Shown piece after piece: positions 35,404 to 48,716 of a stretch of DNA of 64,000 bases (position 1 is the stretch's first letter; every line of letters begins with the position of its first letter). Below the pieces are notes generated by a model. The model was not told the origin of the DNA. It made no database searches and saw only the letters and a list, made by a program, of their open reading frames with translations. The stretch is from Prosopocoilus inquinatus (lineage: Eukaryota > Arthropoda > Insecta > Coleoptera > Lucanidae): positions 2,976,001 through 3,040,000 of the forward strand of contig JAYKNF010000013.1 in assembly GCA_036172665.1 (NCBI GenBank). Reading direction: 5' to 3'. The position numbers and the translations under genes were made by a program.

Positions 35404-36315
35404 AGAATGTTGGAAAACTTTAAGAATTGATTTTTCTAATTTTCGAAATTTTGAGTATTTTTCCCCAATTTTTTCAATTTTTCCGTTCTCCTAATTTATA
35501 AATTTTTTTTCGCCGTCTGGGTTGGCCTCGCTTGGGTTGGCGTCGGTTGGGTTCACCTTGAACAATTTTAGAACAGAAAGGGAAGGAAAGTTTAAGAAAA
35601 AGTGAGAAAAATTGTTGGAAAACTTGAGAAATAGGTTTCCTTAATTTTTAGAATTTTTTCCATTTTTTTTAGATTTTTTTCAATTTTTTCTCGAAATTTA
35701 CTACATTTTTCCCTAATTCTTTAAATTTTTTCGTTTTCTTTAAAATAAAATTTTTCTGTCATCTGGGTTGGCCTCGCTTGGGTTGGCGCCGTTTGAGTTG
35801 ACCTTGAACAATTAAAAAAAAAGAGTTAAGGAATATGTAAGAGAAAGTGAGGAAAAATGTTTTAAAAAAGTTGTAAAACGTCAATAATCGGCTTCCTCTA
35901 TTCTTAGAATTTTTTCCTATTTTTTTCGATTTTTTCAATTTTTTCCCGAAATTTTGAATATTTTTCCCCAATTCTTTCAATTTTTCCGTTCTCCTAATTT
36001 TTAAATTTTTTTTCGCCGTCTGGGTTGGCCTCGCTTGGGTTGGCGTCGGTTGGGTTGACCTTGAACAATTTTCGAAAAAAAGTGAAGGAAAATGTAAAAA
36101 GTGATGAAATGTTTTAAAAAAGTTGGGAAACTTAAGAAATCCGTTTCCCTAATTTTTAGAATTCTTGTCGATTTTTCTCGATTTCTTTAAATTTCCCCCC
36201 GAAATTTTGAATATTTTTCACCAATTTGTTCAATTTTTCCGTTCTCTTAATTTTTAATTTTTTAAAATTTTTATCGATTTTTTTCAATTTTTTTCCCTTA
36301 AATTTCCCGCTTTAA
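35404..36315. repeat. AT-rich spacer S9 (912 bp)
   Basis: It follows an L junction but has an S-like left half (CGCTTGGGTTGGCGCC, CCAATTCTTTCAAT). A private TTTTAGATTTTTTT occurs near 35667. The right half has CTCGATTTCTTTAAATT and TTTTTCACCAATTTG, the first shared only with S13. No gene is seen. Confidence 0.92.
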
Positions 36316-37113
36316 TTGCCGGCCGGAGAGCGAACGAATCGACCTCTCCGCGCTCGCATTTTTTTTTTAATCACAAACGAACATCCAAAGCCTCCTTTAT
36401 TCATCTATTTACGTAATATGTACGGTCGAAATTATGTTCGAACGCGTCCGCGCGGCGAAAGAGATCGCGTCGGCGGCTTTAGATTAGGTCACGTTCGACC
36501 GGCGGCGCACGTACTCCCTCCGCCGCCGGGCCGACTGCCGGCGTAACACGACACACGCGAAAGAGTTCGCGCGTCGCTTTCAGGTTAGATCACTGTCGAT
36601 AGGCAGCACGCCCCCCCTCCCTTCCGACCACCGGTGCTCCGGCCCCACGACTGGCCGTACAGATATATAATATTACATATGTCAAGTGTCAAGGTTTCCT
36701 TACTGCGCGTGTCGCGCGATCGTTGCCAACCAACCCTCGTCGATCCCATCTTTTACGCGGCGGCAAATTCAAATGAGCTCCGTCAAAATCTCGACGCGTT
36801 CGGTCGAGCGTACACGCGACGGCACAATGCAAATCGTGAAGAATTTAACCGGCAAAACGACGCCGCCGCCGCCGCCGCGATCGTCTTATAACCTTTTTTC
36901 CGATTACCGGAGTAACATCGGAGAAATGGAATTTGGAGGTTTTCAGTTGTTTTTAACACTTACTTTTTTTCAGTGGAAACACTTTTTCACTGTTACACAC
37001 GCGTTCGTGTCACATTTTCGATATCACCCCGTATATCTCTCGCCATGTGGTAAACGTTACGTTCGTAAAGCTACTTTCTTCTACGTCGGAAAGAATTCGA
37101 CGCGATCGATTTA
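36316..37113. other. GC/CpG-rich block, U10
   Basis: 798 bp. It carries the common bases at all sites compared. Confidence 0.9.
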
Positions 37114-38864
37114 GACCTTTCGTTTGATAGGCGACAATCCGGGTTTACGTTCGACGCGTCCGATTTCGATCATTGCAGCGCCATCTTCGATCGAAAAATC
37201 GAACCGACGCGATTTTCCGTCGCTGCTCGGCGAGACCTTTCGTTTGATACGCGACAATCCGGGTTTACGTTCGACGCGTTCGATTTCGATAATTGCAGCG
37301 CCATCTTCGATCGAAAAATCGAACCGACGCGATTTTCCGTCGCCGCTCGGCGAGACCTTTCGTTTGATGCGCGACAACCCGGGTTTACGTTCGACGCGTC
37401 CAGTTTCGATCATTGCAGCGCCATCTTCGATCGAAAAATCGAACCGACGCGATTTTCCGTCGCCGCTCGGCGAGACCTTTCGTTTGATACGCGACAACCC
37501 GGGTTTACGTTCGACGCGTCCAGTTTCGATCATTGCAGCGCCATCTTAGATCGAAAAATCGAACCGACGCGATTTTCCGTCGCCGCTCGGCGAGACCTTT
37601 CGTTTGATACGCGACAACCCGGGTTTACGTTCGACGCGTCCAATTTCGATCATTGCAGCGCCATCTACGATCGAAAAATCGAACCGACGCGATTTTCCGT
37701 TGCCGCTCGGCGAGACTTTTCGTTTGATACGCGACAACCCGGGTTTACGTTCGACTCGTTCGATTTCGATTATTGCAGCGCCATCTTCGATCGAAAAATC
37801 GAACCGACGCGATTTTCCGTCGCCGCTCGGCGAGACCTTTCGTTTGATACGCGACAATCCGGATTTACGTTCGACGCGTTCGATTTCGATCATTGCAGCG
37901 CCATCTTCGATCGAAAAATCGAACCGAAGCGATTTCCCGTCGCCGCTCGGCGAGACCTTTCGTTTGAAACGCGACAACCCGGGTTTACGTTCGACGCGTC
38001 CAGTTTCGATCATTGCAGCGCCATCTTCGATCGAAAAATCGAACCGACGCGATTTTCCGTCGCCGCTCGGCGAGACCTTTCGTTTGATACGCGACAACCC
38101 GGGTTTACGTTCGACGCGTTCGATTTCGATCATTGCAGCGCCATCTTCGATCGAAAAATCGAACCGACGCTATTTTCCGTCGCCGCTCGGCGAGACCTTT
38201 CGTTTGATACGCGACAATCCGGGTTTACGTTCGACGCGTTCGATTTCGATCATTGCAGCGCCATCTTCGATCGAAAAATCGAACCGACGCGATTTTCCGT
38301 CGCCGCTCGGCGAGACCTTTCGTTTGATACGCGACAACCCGGGTTTACGTTCGACGCGTCCGATTTCGATTATTGCAGCGCCATCTTCGATCGAAAAATC
38401 GAACCGACGCGATTTTCCGTCGCCGCTCGGCGAGACCTTTCGTTTGATGGGCGACAACCCGGGTTTACGTTCGACGCGTCCAGTTTCGATCATTGCAGCG
38501 CCATCTTCGATCGAAAAATAGAACCGACGCGATTTTCCGTCGCCGCTCGGCGAGACCTTTCGTTTGATACGCGACAACCCGGGTTTACGTTCGACGCGTC
38601 CAGTTTCGATCATTGCAGCGCCATCTTCGATCGAAAAATCGAACCGACGCGATTTTCCGTCGCCGCTCGGCGAGACCTTTCGTTTGATGCGCGACAATCC
38701 GGGTTTACGTTCGACGCGTCCGATTTCGATCATTGCAGCGCCATCTTCGATCGAAAAATCGAACCGACGCGATTTTCCGTCGCCGCTCGGCGAGACCTTT
38801 CGTTTGATACGCGACAACCCGGGTTTACGTTCTACGCGACCGATTTCGATCATCGCGGCGCCAT
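37114..38864. repeat. 120-bp satellite array, U10, family S (14.6 copies)
   Basis: 1751 bp. Its monomer order is the same as in U12 and U14: CTACGATCG, GACTCGTTCG, CCGGATTTACG, CCGAAGCGATTTC, one GACGCTATT, then GATGGGCGAC with AAAATAGAACC. Confidence 0.97.
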
Positions 38865-39075
38865 AGGAACCCCTTAAGTACACTTTTCCGAGTTTCTTTT
38901 CTTTTATATGACAAGTGGGATCCGCTACGCTCCGCCCACTTGTGGGTATGAACAGAGGCTTGTGTGGACAGAGGCTTTGTATAGACGGAGGTTTCGTTTG
39001 GACGGAAGAGGTGAAAGCGCTGCGCGCTGTTTGGGCCGCTAACCTTTGGGGGCTCGCGGCACCTAGGGACTTGGA
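38865..39075. other. Junction block, U10, family S (CTTTTATATG type)
   Basis: 211 bp with S markers and the altered TATA-like motif. Confidence 0.88.
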
Positions 39076-39987
39076 AGAATGTTGGAAAACTTTAAGAATT
39101 GATTTTTCTAATTTTCGAAATTTTGAGTATTTTTCCCCAATTTTTTCAATTTTTCCGTTCTCCTAATTTATAAATTTTTTTTCGCCGTCTGGGTTGGCCT
39201 CGCTTGGGTTGGCGTCGGTTGGGTTCACCTTGAACAATTTTAGAACAGAAAGGGAAGGAAAGTTTAAGAAAAAGTGAGAAAAATTGTTGGAAAACTTGAG
39301 AAATAGGTTTCCTTAATTTTTAGAATTTTTTCCATTTTTTTTCGATTTTTTTCAATTTTTTCTCGAAATTTACTACATTTTTCCCTAATTCTTTAAATTT
39401 TTTCGTTTTCTTTAAAATAAAATTTTTCTGTCATCTGGGTTGGCCTCGCTTGGGTTGGCGCCGTTTGAGTTGACCTTGAACAATTAAAAAAAAAGAGTTA
39501 AGGAATATGTAAGAGAAAGTGAGGAAAAATGTTTTAAAAAAGTTGTAAAACGTCAATAATCGGCTTCCTCTATTCTTAGAATTTTTTCCTATTTTTTTCG
39601 ATTTTTTCAATTTTTTCCCGAAATTTTGAATATTTTTCCCCAATTCTTTCAATTTTTCCGTTCTCCTAATTTTTAAATTTTTTTTCGCCGTCTGGGTTGG
39701 CCTCGCTTGGGTTGGCGTCGGTTGGGTTGACCTTGAACAATTTTCGAAAAAAAGTGAAGGAAAATGTAAGAAGTGATGAAATGTTTTAAAAAAGTTGGGA
39801 AACTTAAGAAATCCGTTTCCCTAATTTTTAGAATTCTTGTCGATTTTTCTCGATTTTTTTAAATTTCCCCCCGAAATTTTGAATATTTTTCCCCAATTTG
39901 TTCAATTTTTCCGTTCTCTTAATTTTTGATTTTTTTAAATTTTTATCGATTTTTTTCAATTTTTTTCCCTTAAATTTCCCGCTTTAA
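39076..39987. repeat. AT-rich spacer S10 (912 bp)
   Basis: It matches S8 and S12 at the sites compared (ATTCTTTCAAT, TAAGAAGTGATG). No gene is seen. Confidence 0.92.
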
Positions 39988-40785
39988 TTGCCGGCCGGAG
40001 AGCGAACGAATCGACCTCTCCGCGCTCGCATTTTTTTTTTAATCACAAACGAACATCCAAAGCCTCCTTTATTCATCTATTTACGTAATATGTACGGTCG
40101 AAATTATGTTCGAACGCGTCCGCGCGGCGAAAGAGATCGCGTCGGCGGCTTTAGATTAGGTCACGTTCGACCGGCGGCGCACGTACTCCCTCCGCCGCCG
40201 GGCCGACTGCCGGCGTAACACGACACACGCGAAAGAGTTCGCGCGTCGCTTTCAGGTTAGATCACTGTCGATAGGCAGCACGCCCCCCCTCCCTTCCGAC
40301 CACCGGTGCTCCGGCCCCACGACTGGCCGTACAGATATATAATATTACATATGTCAAGTGTCAAGGTTTCCTTACTGCGCGTGTCGCGCGATCGTTGCCA
40401 ACCAACCCTCGTCGATCCCATCTTTTACGCGGCGGCAAATTCAAATGAGCTCCGTCAAAATCTCGACGCGTTCGGTCGAGCGTACACGCGACGGCACAAT
40501 GCAAATCGTGAAGAATTTAACCGGCAAAACGACGCCGCCGCCGCCGCCGCGATCGTCTTATAACCTTTTTTCCGATTACCGGAGTAACATCGGAGAAATG
40601 GAATTTGGAGGTTTTCAGTTGTTTTTAACACTTACTTTTTTTCAGTGGAAACACTTTTTCACTGTTACACACGCGTTCGTGTCACATTTTCGATATCACC
40701 CCGTATATCTCTCGCCATGTGGTAAACGTTACGTTCGTAAAGCTACTTTCTTCTACGTCGGAAAGAATTCGACGCGATCGATTTA
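39988..40785. other. GC/CpG-rich block, U11
   Basis: 798 bp with common bases. It lacks the private U7 changes although the two units are otherwise counterparts. Confidence 0.9.
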
Positions 40786-43136
40786 GACCTTTCGTTTGAT
40801 AGGCGACAATCCGGGTTTACGTTCGACGCGTCCGATTTCGATCATTGCAGCGCCATCTTCGATCGAAAAATCGAACCGACGCGATTTTCCGTCGCCGCTC
40901 GGCGAGACCTTTCGTTTGATACGCGACAATCCGGGTTTACGTTCGACGCGTCCGATTTCGATCATTGCAGCGCCATCTTCGATCGAAAAATCGAACCGAC
41001 GCGATTTTCCGTCGCCGCTCGGCGAGACCTTTCGTTTGATACGCGACAACCCGGGTTTACGTTCGACGCGTCCGATTTCGATCATTGCAGCGCCATCTTC
41101 GATCGAAAAATCGAACCGACGCGATTTTCCGTCGCCGCTCGGCGAGACCTTTCGTTTGATACGCGACAACCCGGGTTTACGTTCGACGCGTCCAGTTTCG
41201 ATCATTGCAGCGCCATCTTAGATCGAAAAATCGAACCGACGCGATTTTCCGTCGCCGCTCGGCGAGACCTTTCGTTTGATACGCGACAACCCGGGTTTAC
41301 GTTCGACGCGTCCAATTTCGATCATTGCAGCGCCATCTTCGATCGAAAAATCGAACCGACGCGATTTTCCGTTGCCGCTCGGCGAGACCTTTCGTTTGAA
41401 ACGCGACAACCCGGGTTTACGTTCGACGCGTCCAGTTTCGATCATTGCAGCGCCATCTTAGATCGAAAAATCGAACCGACGCGATTTTCCGTCGCCGCTC
41501 GGCGAGACCTTTCGTTTGATACGCGACAACCCGGGTTTACGTTCGACGCGTTCGATTTCGATCATTGCAGCGCCATCTTCGATCGAAAAATCGAACCGAC
41601 GCGATTTTCCGTCGCCGCTCGGCGAGACCTTTCGTTTGATACGCGACAACCCGGGTTTACGTTCGACGCGTCCGATTTCGATTATTGCAGCGCCATCTTC
41701 GATCGAAAAATCGAACCGACGCGATTTTCCGTCGCCGCTCGGCGAGACCTTTCGTTTGATACGCGACAACCCGGGTTTACGTTCGACGCGTCCAATTTTG
41801 ATCATTGCAGCGCCATCTTCGATCGAAAAATCGAACCGACGCGATTTTCCGTCGCCGCTCGGCGAGACCTTTCGTCTGATATGCGACAACCCGGGTTTAC
41901 GTTCGACGCGTTCGATTTCGATCATTGCAGCGCCATCTTCGATCGAAAAATCGAGCCGACGCGATTTTCCGTCGCCGCTCGGCGAGACCTTTCGTTTGAT
42001 ACGCGACAACCCGGGTTTACGTTCGACGCGTCCGATTTCGATCATTGCAGCGCCATCTTCGATCGAAAAATCGAACCGACGCGATTTTCCGTCGCCGCTC
42101 GGCGAGACCTTTCGTTTGATGCGCGACAACCCGGGTTTACGTTCGACGCGTCCAGTTTCGATCATTGCAGCGCCATCTTCGATCGAAAAATCGAACCGAT
42201 GCGATTTTCCGTCGCCGCTCGGCGAGACCTTTCGTTTGATGCGCGACAACCCGGGTTTACGTTCGACGCGTCCAGTTTCGATCATTGCAGCGCCATCTTC
42301 GATCGAAAAATCGAACCGACGCGATTTTCCGTCGCCGCTCGGCGAGACCTTTCGTTTGATGCGCGACAACCCGGGTTTACGTTCGATGCGTACAGTTTCG
42401 ATCATTGCAGCGCCATCTTCGATCGAAAAATCGAACCGACGCGATTTTCCGTCGCCGCTCGGCGAGACCTTTCGTTTGATATGCGACAACCCGGGTTTAC
42501 GTTCGACGCGTTCGATTTCGATCATTGCAGCGCCATCTTCGATCGAAAAATCGAACCGACGCGATTTTCCGTCGCCGCTCGGCGAGACCTTTCGTTTGAT
42601 GCGCGACAACCCGGGTTTACGTTCGACGCGTCCGATTTCGATCATTGCAGCGCCATCTTCTATCGAAAAATCGAACCGACGCCATTTTCCGTCGCCGCTC
42701 GGCGAGACCTTTCGTTTGATGCGCGACAACCCGGGTTTACGTTCGACGCGTCCAGTTTCGATAATTGCAGCGCCATCTTCGATCGAAAAATCGAACCGAC
42801 GCGATTTTCCGTCGCCGCTCGGCGAGACCTTTCGTTTGATGCGCGACAACCCGGGTTTACGTTCGATGCGTACAATTTCGATCACTGCAGCGCCATCTTC
42901 AATCGAAAAATAGAACCGACGCGATTTTCCGTCGCCGCTCGGCGAGACCTTTCGTTTGATACGCGACAATCCGGGTTTACGTTCGACGCGTCCGATTTCG
43001 ATCATTGCAGCGCCATCTTCGATCGAAAAATCGAACCGACGCGATTTTCCGTCGCCGCTCGGCGAGACCTTTCGTTTGATACGCGACAACCCGGGTTTAC
43101 GTTCTACGCGACCGATTTCGATCATTGCGGCGCCAT
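40786..43136. repeat. 120-bp satellite array, U11, family L (19.6 copies)
   Basis: 2351 bp. It is the counterpart of the U7 array with the same order of monomer variants. A private CCAATTTTGATC near 41791 replaces CCAGTTTTGATC. Confidence 0.97.
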
Positions 43137-43347
43137 AGGAACCCCTTAAGTACACTTTTCCGAGTTTCTTTTCTTATATATGACAAGTGGGATCCGCTAC
43201 GCTCCGCCCACTTGTGGGTATGAACAGAGGCTTGTGTGGACAGAGGCTTTGTATAGACGGAGGTTTCGTTTGGACGGAAGAGGTGAGAGCGCTGCGCGCT
43301 GTTTGGGCCGCTAGCCTTTGGGGGCTCGCGGCACCTAGGGACTTGGA
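43137..43347. other. Junction block, U11, family L
   Basis: 211 bp with L markers. Confidence 0.88.
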
Positions 43348-44246
43348 AGAATGTTGGAAAACTTTAAGAATTGATTTTTCTAATTTTCGAAATTTTGAGT
43401 ATTTTTCCCCAATTTTTTCAATTTTTCCGTTCTCCTAATTTATAAATTTTTTTTCGCCGTCTGGGTTGGCCTCGCTTGGGTTGGCGTCGGTTGGGTTCAC
43501 CTTGAACAAATTTAGAACAGAAAGGGAAGGAAAGTGAGAAAAATTGTTGGAAAACTTGAGAAATAGGTTTCCTTAATTTTTAGAATTTTTTCCATTTTTT
43601 TTTTTTTTTTTCAATTTTTTCTCGAAATTTACTACATTTTTCCCTAATTCTTTAAATTTTTTCGTTTTCTTTAAAATAAAATTTTTCTGTCATCTGGGTT
43701 GGCCTCGCTTGGGTTGGCGCCGTTTGAGTTGACCTTGAACAATTAAAAAAAAAAAGAGTTAAGGAATATGTAAGAGAAAGTGAGGAAAAATGTTTTAAAA
43801 AAGTTGTAAAACGTCAATAATCGGCTTCCTCTATTCTTAGAATTTTTTCCTATTTTTTTCGATTTTTTCAATTTTTTCCCGAAATTTTGAATATTTTTCC
43901 CCAATTTTTTCAATTTTTCCGTTCTCCTAATTTTTAAATTTTTTTCGCCGTCTGGGTTGGCCTCGCTTGGGTTGGCGTCGGTTGGGTTGACCTTGAACAA
44001 TTTTCGAAAAAAAGTGAATTAAAATGTAAGAAGTGATGAAATGTTTTAAAAAAGTTGGGAAACTTAAGAAATCCGTTTCCCTAATTTTTAGAATTCTTGT
44101 CGATTTTTCTCGATTATTTTAAATTTCCCCCCGAAATTTTGAATATTTTTCCCCAATTTTTTCAATTTTTCCGTTCTCTTAATTTTTAATTTTTTAAAAT
44201 TTTTATCGATTTTTTTCAATTTTTTCCCTTAAATTTCCCGCTTTAA
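43348..44246. repeat. AT-rich spacer S11 (899 bp)
   Basis: It shares with S7 the 12-bp loss, the long T run (17 T, 43595-43611) and GTGAATTAAAATG. It is one T shorter in that run and shorter again in a second T run near 43940. No gene is seen. Confidence 0.92.
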
Positions 44247-45044
44247 TTGCCGGCCGGAGAGCTAACGAATCGACCTCCCCGCGATCGCATTTTTTTTTTA
44301 ATCACAAACGAACATCCAAAGCCTCCTTTATTCATCTATTTACGTAATATGTACGGTCGAAATTATGTTCGAACGCGTCCGCGCGGCGAAAGAGATCGCG
44401 TCGGCGGCTTTAGATTAGGTCACGTTCGACCGGCGGCGCACGTACTCCCTCCGCCGCCGGGCCGACTGCCGGCGTAACACGACACACGCGAAAGAGTTCG
44501 CGCGTCGCTTTCAGGTTAGATCACTGTCGATAGGCAGCACGCCCCCCCTCCCTTCCGACCACCGGTGCTCCGGCCCCACGACTGGCCGTACAGATATATA
44601 ATATTACATATGTCAAGTGTCAAGGTTTCCTTACTGCGCGTGTCGCGCGATCGTTGCCAACCAACCCTCGTCGATCCCATCTTTTACGCGGCGGCAAATT
44701 CAAATGAGCTCCGTCAAAATCTCGACGCGTTCGGTCGAGCGTACACGCGACGGCACAATGCAAATCGTGAAGAATTTAACCGGCAAAACGACGCCGCCGC
44801 CGCCGCCGCGATCGTCTTATAACCTTTTTTCCGATTACCGGAGTAACATCGGAGAAATGGAATTTGGAGGTTTTCAGTTGTTTTTAACACTTACTTTTTT
44901 TCAGTGGAAACACTTTTTCACTGTTACACACGCGTTCGTGTCACATTTTCGATATCACCCCGTATATCTCTCGCCATGTGGTAAACGTTACGTTCGTAAA
45001 GCTACTTTCTTCTACGTCGGAAAGAATTCGACGCGATCGATTTA
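44247..45044. other. GC/CpG-rich block, U12
   Basis: 798 bp. It carries GAGAGCTAACG and CTCCCCGCGATCGC, as in U8 only. Confidence 0.9.
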
Positions 45045-46795
45045 GACCTTTCGTTTGATAGGCGACAATCCGGGTTTACGTTCGACGCGTCCGATTTCGA
45101 TCATTGCAGCGCCATCTTCGATCGAAAAATCGAACCGACGCGATTTTCCGTCGCTGCTCGGCGAGACCTTTCGTTTGATACGCGACAATCCGGGTTTACG
45201 TTCGACGCGTTCGATTTCGATAATTGCAGCGCCATCTTCGATCGAAAAATCGAACCGACGCGATTTTCCGTCGCCGCTCGGCGAGACCTTTCGTTTGATG
45301 CGCGACAACCCGGGTTTACGTTCGACGCGTCCAGTTTCGATCATTGCAGCGCCATCTTCGATCGAAAAATCGAACCGACGCGATTTTCCGTCGCCGCTCG
45401 GCGAGACCTTTCGTTTGATACGCGACAACCCGGGTTTACGTTCGACGCGTCCAGTTTCGATCATTGCAGCGCCATCTTAGATCGAAAAATCGAACCGACG
45501 CGATTTTCCGTCGCCGCTCGGCGAGACCTTTCGTTTGATACGCGACAACCCGGGTTTACGTTCGACGCGTCCAATTTCGATCATTGCAGCGCCATCTACG
45601 ATCGAAAAATCGAACCGACGCGATTTTCCGTTGCCGCTCGGCGAGACTTTTCGTTTGATACGCGACAACCCGGGTTTACGTTCGACTCGTTCGATTTCGA
45701 TTATTGCAGCGCCATCTTCGATCGAGAAATCGAACCGACGCGATTTTCCGTCGCCGCTCGGCGAGACCTTTCGTTTGATACGCGACAATCCGGATTTACG
45801 TTCGACGCGTTCGATTTCGATCATTGCAGCGCCATCTTCGATCGAAAAATCGAACCGAAGCGATTTCCCGTCGCCGCTCGGCGAGACCTTTCGTTTGAAA
45901 CGCGACAACCCGGGTTTACGTTCGACGCGTCCAGTTTCGATCATTGCAGCGCCATCTTCGATCGAAAAATCGAACCGACGCGATTTTCCGTCGCCGCTCG
46001 GCGAGACCTTTCGTTTGATACGCGACAACCCGGGTTTACGTTCGACGCGTTCGATTTCGATCATTGCAGCGCCATCTTCGATCGAAAAATCGAACCGACG
46101 CTATTTTCCGTCGCCGCTCGGCGAGACCTTTCGTTTGATACGCGACAATCCGGGTTTACGTTCGACGCGTTCGATTTCGATCATTGCAGCGCCATCTTCG
46201 ATCGAAAAATCGAACCGACGCGATTTTCCGTCGCCGCTCGGCGAGACCTTTCGTTTGATACGCGACAACCCGGGTTTACGTTCGACGCGTCCGATTTCGA
46301 TTATTGCAGCGCCATCTTCGATCGAAAAATCGAACCGACGCGATTTTCCGTCGCCGCTCGGCGAGACCTTTCGTTTGATGGGCGACAACCCGGGTTTACG
46401 TTCGACGCGTCCAGTTTCGATCATTGCAGCGCCATCTTCGATCGAAAAATAGAACCGACGCGATTTTCCGTCGCCGCTCGGCGAGACCTTTCGTTTGATA
46501 CGCGACAACCCGGGTTTACGTTCGACGCGTCCAGTTTCGATCATTGCAGCGCCATCTTCGATCGAAAAATCGAACCGACGCGATTTTCCGTCGCCGCTCG
46601 GCGAGACCTTTCGTTTGATGCGCGACAATCCGGGTTTACGTTCGACGCGTCCGATTTCGATCATTGCAGCGCCATCTTCGATCGAAAAATCGAACCGACG
46701 CGATTTTCCGTCGCCGCTCGGCGAGACCTTTCGTTTGATACGCGACAACCCGGGTTTACGTTCTACGCGACCGATTTCGATCATCGCGGCGCCAT
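45045..46795. repeat. 120-bp satellite array, U12, family S (14.6 copies)
   Basis: 1751 bp. The monomer order is that of U10 and U14, not U8, although the flanking block matches U8. A private CGAGAAATCG occurs near 45723. Confidence 0.97.
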
Positions 46796-47006
46796 AGGAA
46801 CCCCTTAAGTACACTTTTCCGAGTTTCTTTTCTTTTATATGACAAGTGGGATCCGCTACGCTCCGCCCACTTGTGGGTATGAACAGAGGCTTGTGTGGAC
46901 AGAGGCTTTGTATAGACGGAGGTTTCGTTTGGACGGAAGAGGTGAAAGCGCTGCGCGCTGTTTGGGCCGCTAACCTTTGGGGGCTCGCGGCACCTAGGGA
47001 CTTGGA
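46796..47006. other. Junction block, U12, family S (CTTTTATATG type)
   Basis: 211 bp with S markers and the altered TATA-like motif. Confidence 0.88.
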
Positions 47007-47918
47007 AGAATGTTGGAAAACTTTAAGAATTGATTTTTCTAATTTTCGAAATTTTGAGTATTTTTCCCCAATTTTTTCAATTTTTCCGTTCTCCTAATTT
47101 ATAAATTTTTTTTCGCCGTCTGGGTTGGCCTCGCTTGGGTTGGCGTCGGTTGGGTTCACCTTGAACAATTTTAGAACAGAAAGGGAAGGAAAGTTTAAGA
47201 AAAAGTGAGAAAAATTGTTGGAAAACTTGAGAAATAGGTTTCCTTAATTTTTAGAATTTTTTCCATTTTTTTTCGATTTTTTTCAATTTTTTCTCGAAAT
47301 TTACTACATTTTTCCCTAATTCTTTAAATTTTTTCGTTTTCTTTAAAATAAAATTTTTCTGTCATCTGGGTTGGCCTCGCTTGGGTTGGCGCCGTTTGAG
47401 TTGACCTTGAACAATTAAAAAAAAAGAGTTAAGGAATATGTAAGAGAAAGTGAGGAAAAATGTTTTAAAAAAGTTGTAAAACGTCAATAATCGGCTTCCT
47501 CTATTCTTAGAATTTTTTCCTATTTTTTTCGATTTTTTCAATTTTTTCCCGAAATTTTGAATATTTTTCCCCAATTCTTTCAATTTTTCCGTTCTCCTAA
47601 TTTTTAAATTTTTTTTCGCCGTCTGGGTTGGCCTCGCTTGGGTTGGCGTCGGTTGGGTTGACCTTGAACAATTTTCGAAAAAAAGTGAAGGAAAATGTAA
47701 GAAGTGATGAAATGTTTTAAAAAAGTTGGGAAACTTAAGAAATCCGTTTCCCTAATTTTTAGAATTCTTGTCGATTTTTCTCGATTTTTTTAAATTTCCC
47801 CCCGAAATTTTGAATATTTTTCCCCAATTTGTTCAATTTTTCCGTTCTCTTAATTTTTGATTTTTTTAAATTTTTATCGATTTTTTTCAATTTTTTTCCC
47901 TTAAATTTCCCGCTTTAA
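47007..47918. repeat. AT-rich spacer S12 (912 bp)
   Basis: It matches S8 and S10. No gene is seen. Confidence 0.92.
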
Positions 47919-48716
47919 TTGCCGGCCGGAGAGCGAACGAATCGACCTCTCCGCGCTCGCATTTTTTTTTTAATCACAAACGAACATCCAAAGCCTCCTT
48001 TATTCATCTATTTACGTAATATGTACGGTCGAAATTATGTTCGAACGCGTCCGCGCGGCGAAAGAGATCGCGTCGGCGGCTTTAGATTAGGTCACGTTCG
48101 ACCGGCGGCGCACGTACTCCCTCCGCCGCCGGGCCGACTGCCGGCGTAACACGACACACGCGAAAGAGTTCGCGCGTCGCTTTCAGGTTAGATCACTGTC
48201 GATAGGCAGCACGCCCCCCCTCCCTTCCGACCACCGGTGCTCCGGCCCCACGACTGGCCGTACAGATATATAATATTACATATGTCAAGTGTCAAGGTTT
48301 CCTTACTGCGCGTGTCGCGCGATCGTTGCCAACCAACCCTCGTCGATCCCATCTTTTACGCGGCGGCAAATTCAAATGAGCTCCGTCAAAATCTCGACGC
48401 GTTCGGTCGAGCGTACACGCGACGGCACAATGCAAATCGTGAAGAATTTAACCGGCAAAACGACGCCGCCGCCGCCGCCGCGATCGTCTTATAACCTTTT
48501 TTCCGATTACCGGAGTAACATCGGAGAAATGGAATTTGGAGGTTTTCAGTTGTTTTTAACACTTACTTTTTTTCAGTGGAAACACTTTTTCACTGTTACA
48601 CACGCGTTCGTGTCACATTTTCGATATCACCCCGTATATCTCTCGCCATGTGGTAAACGTTACGTTCGTAAAGCTACTTTCTTCTACGTCGGAAAGAATT
48701 CGACGCGATCGATTTA
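47919..48716. other. GC/CpG-rich block, U13
   Basis: 798 bp with common bases. Confidence 0.9.
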
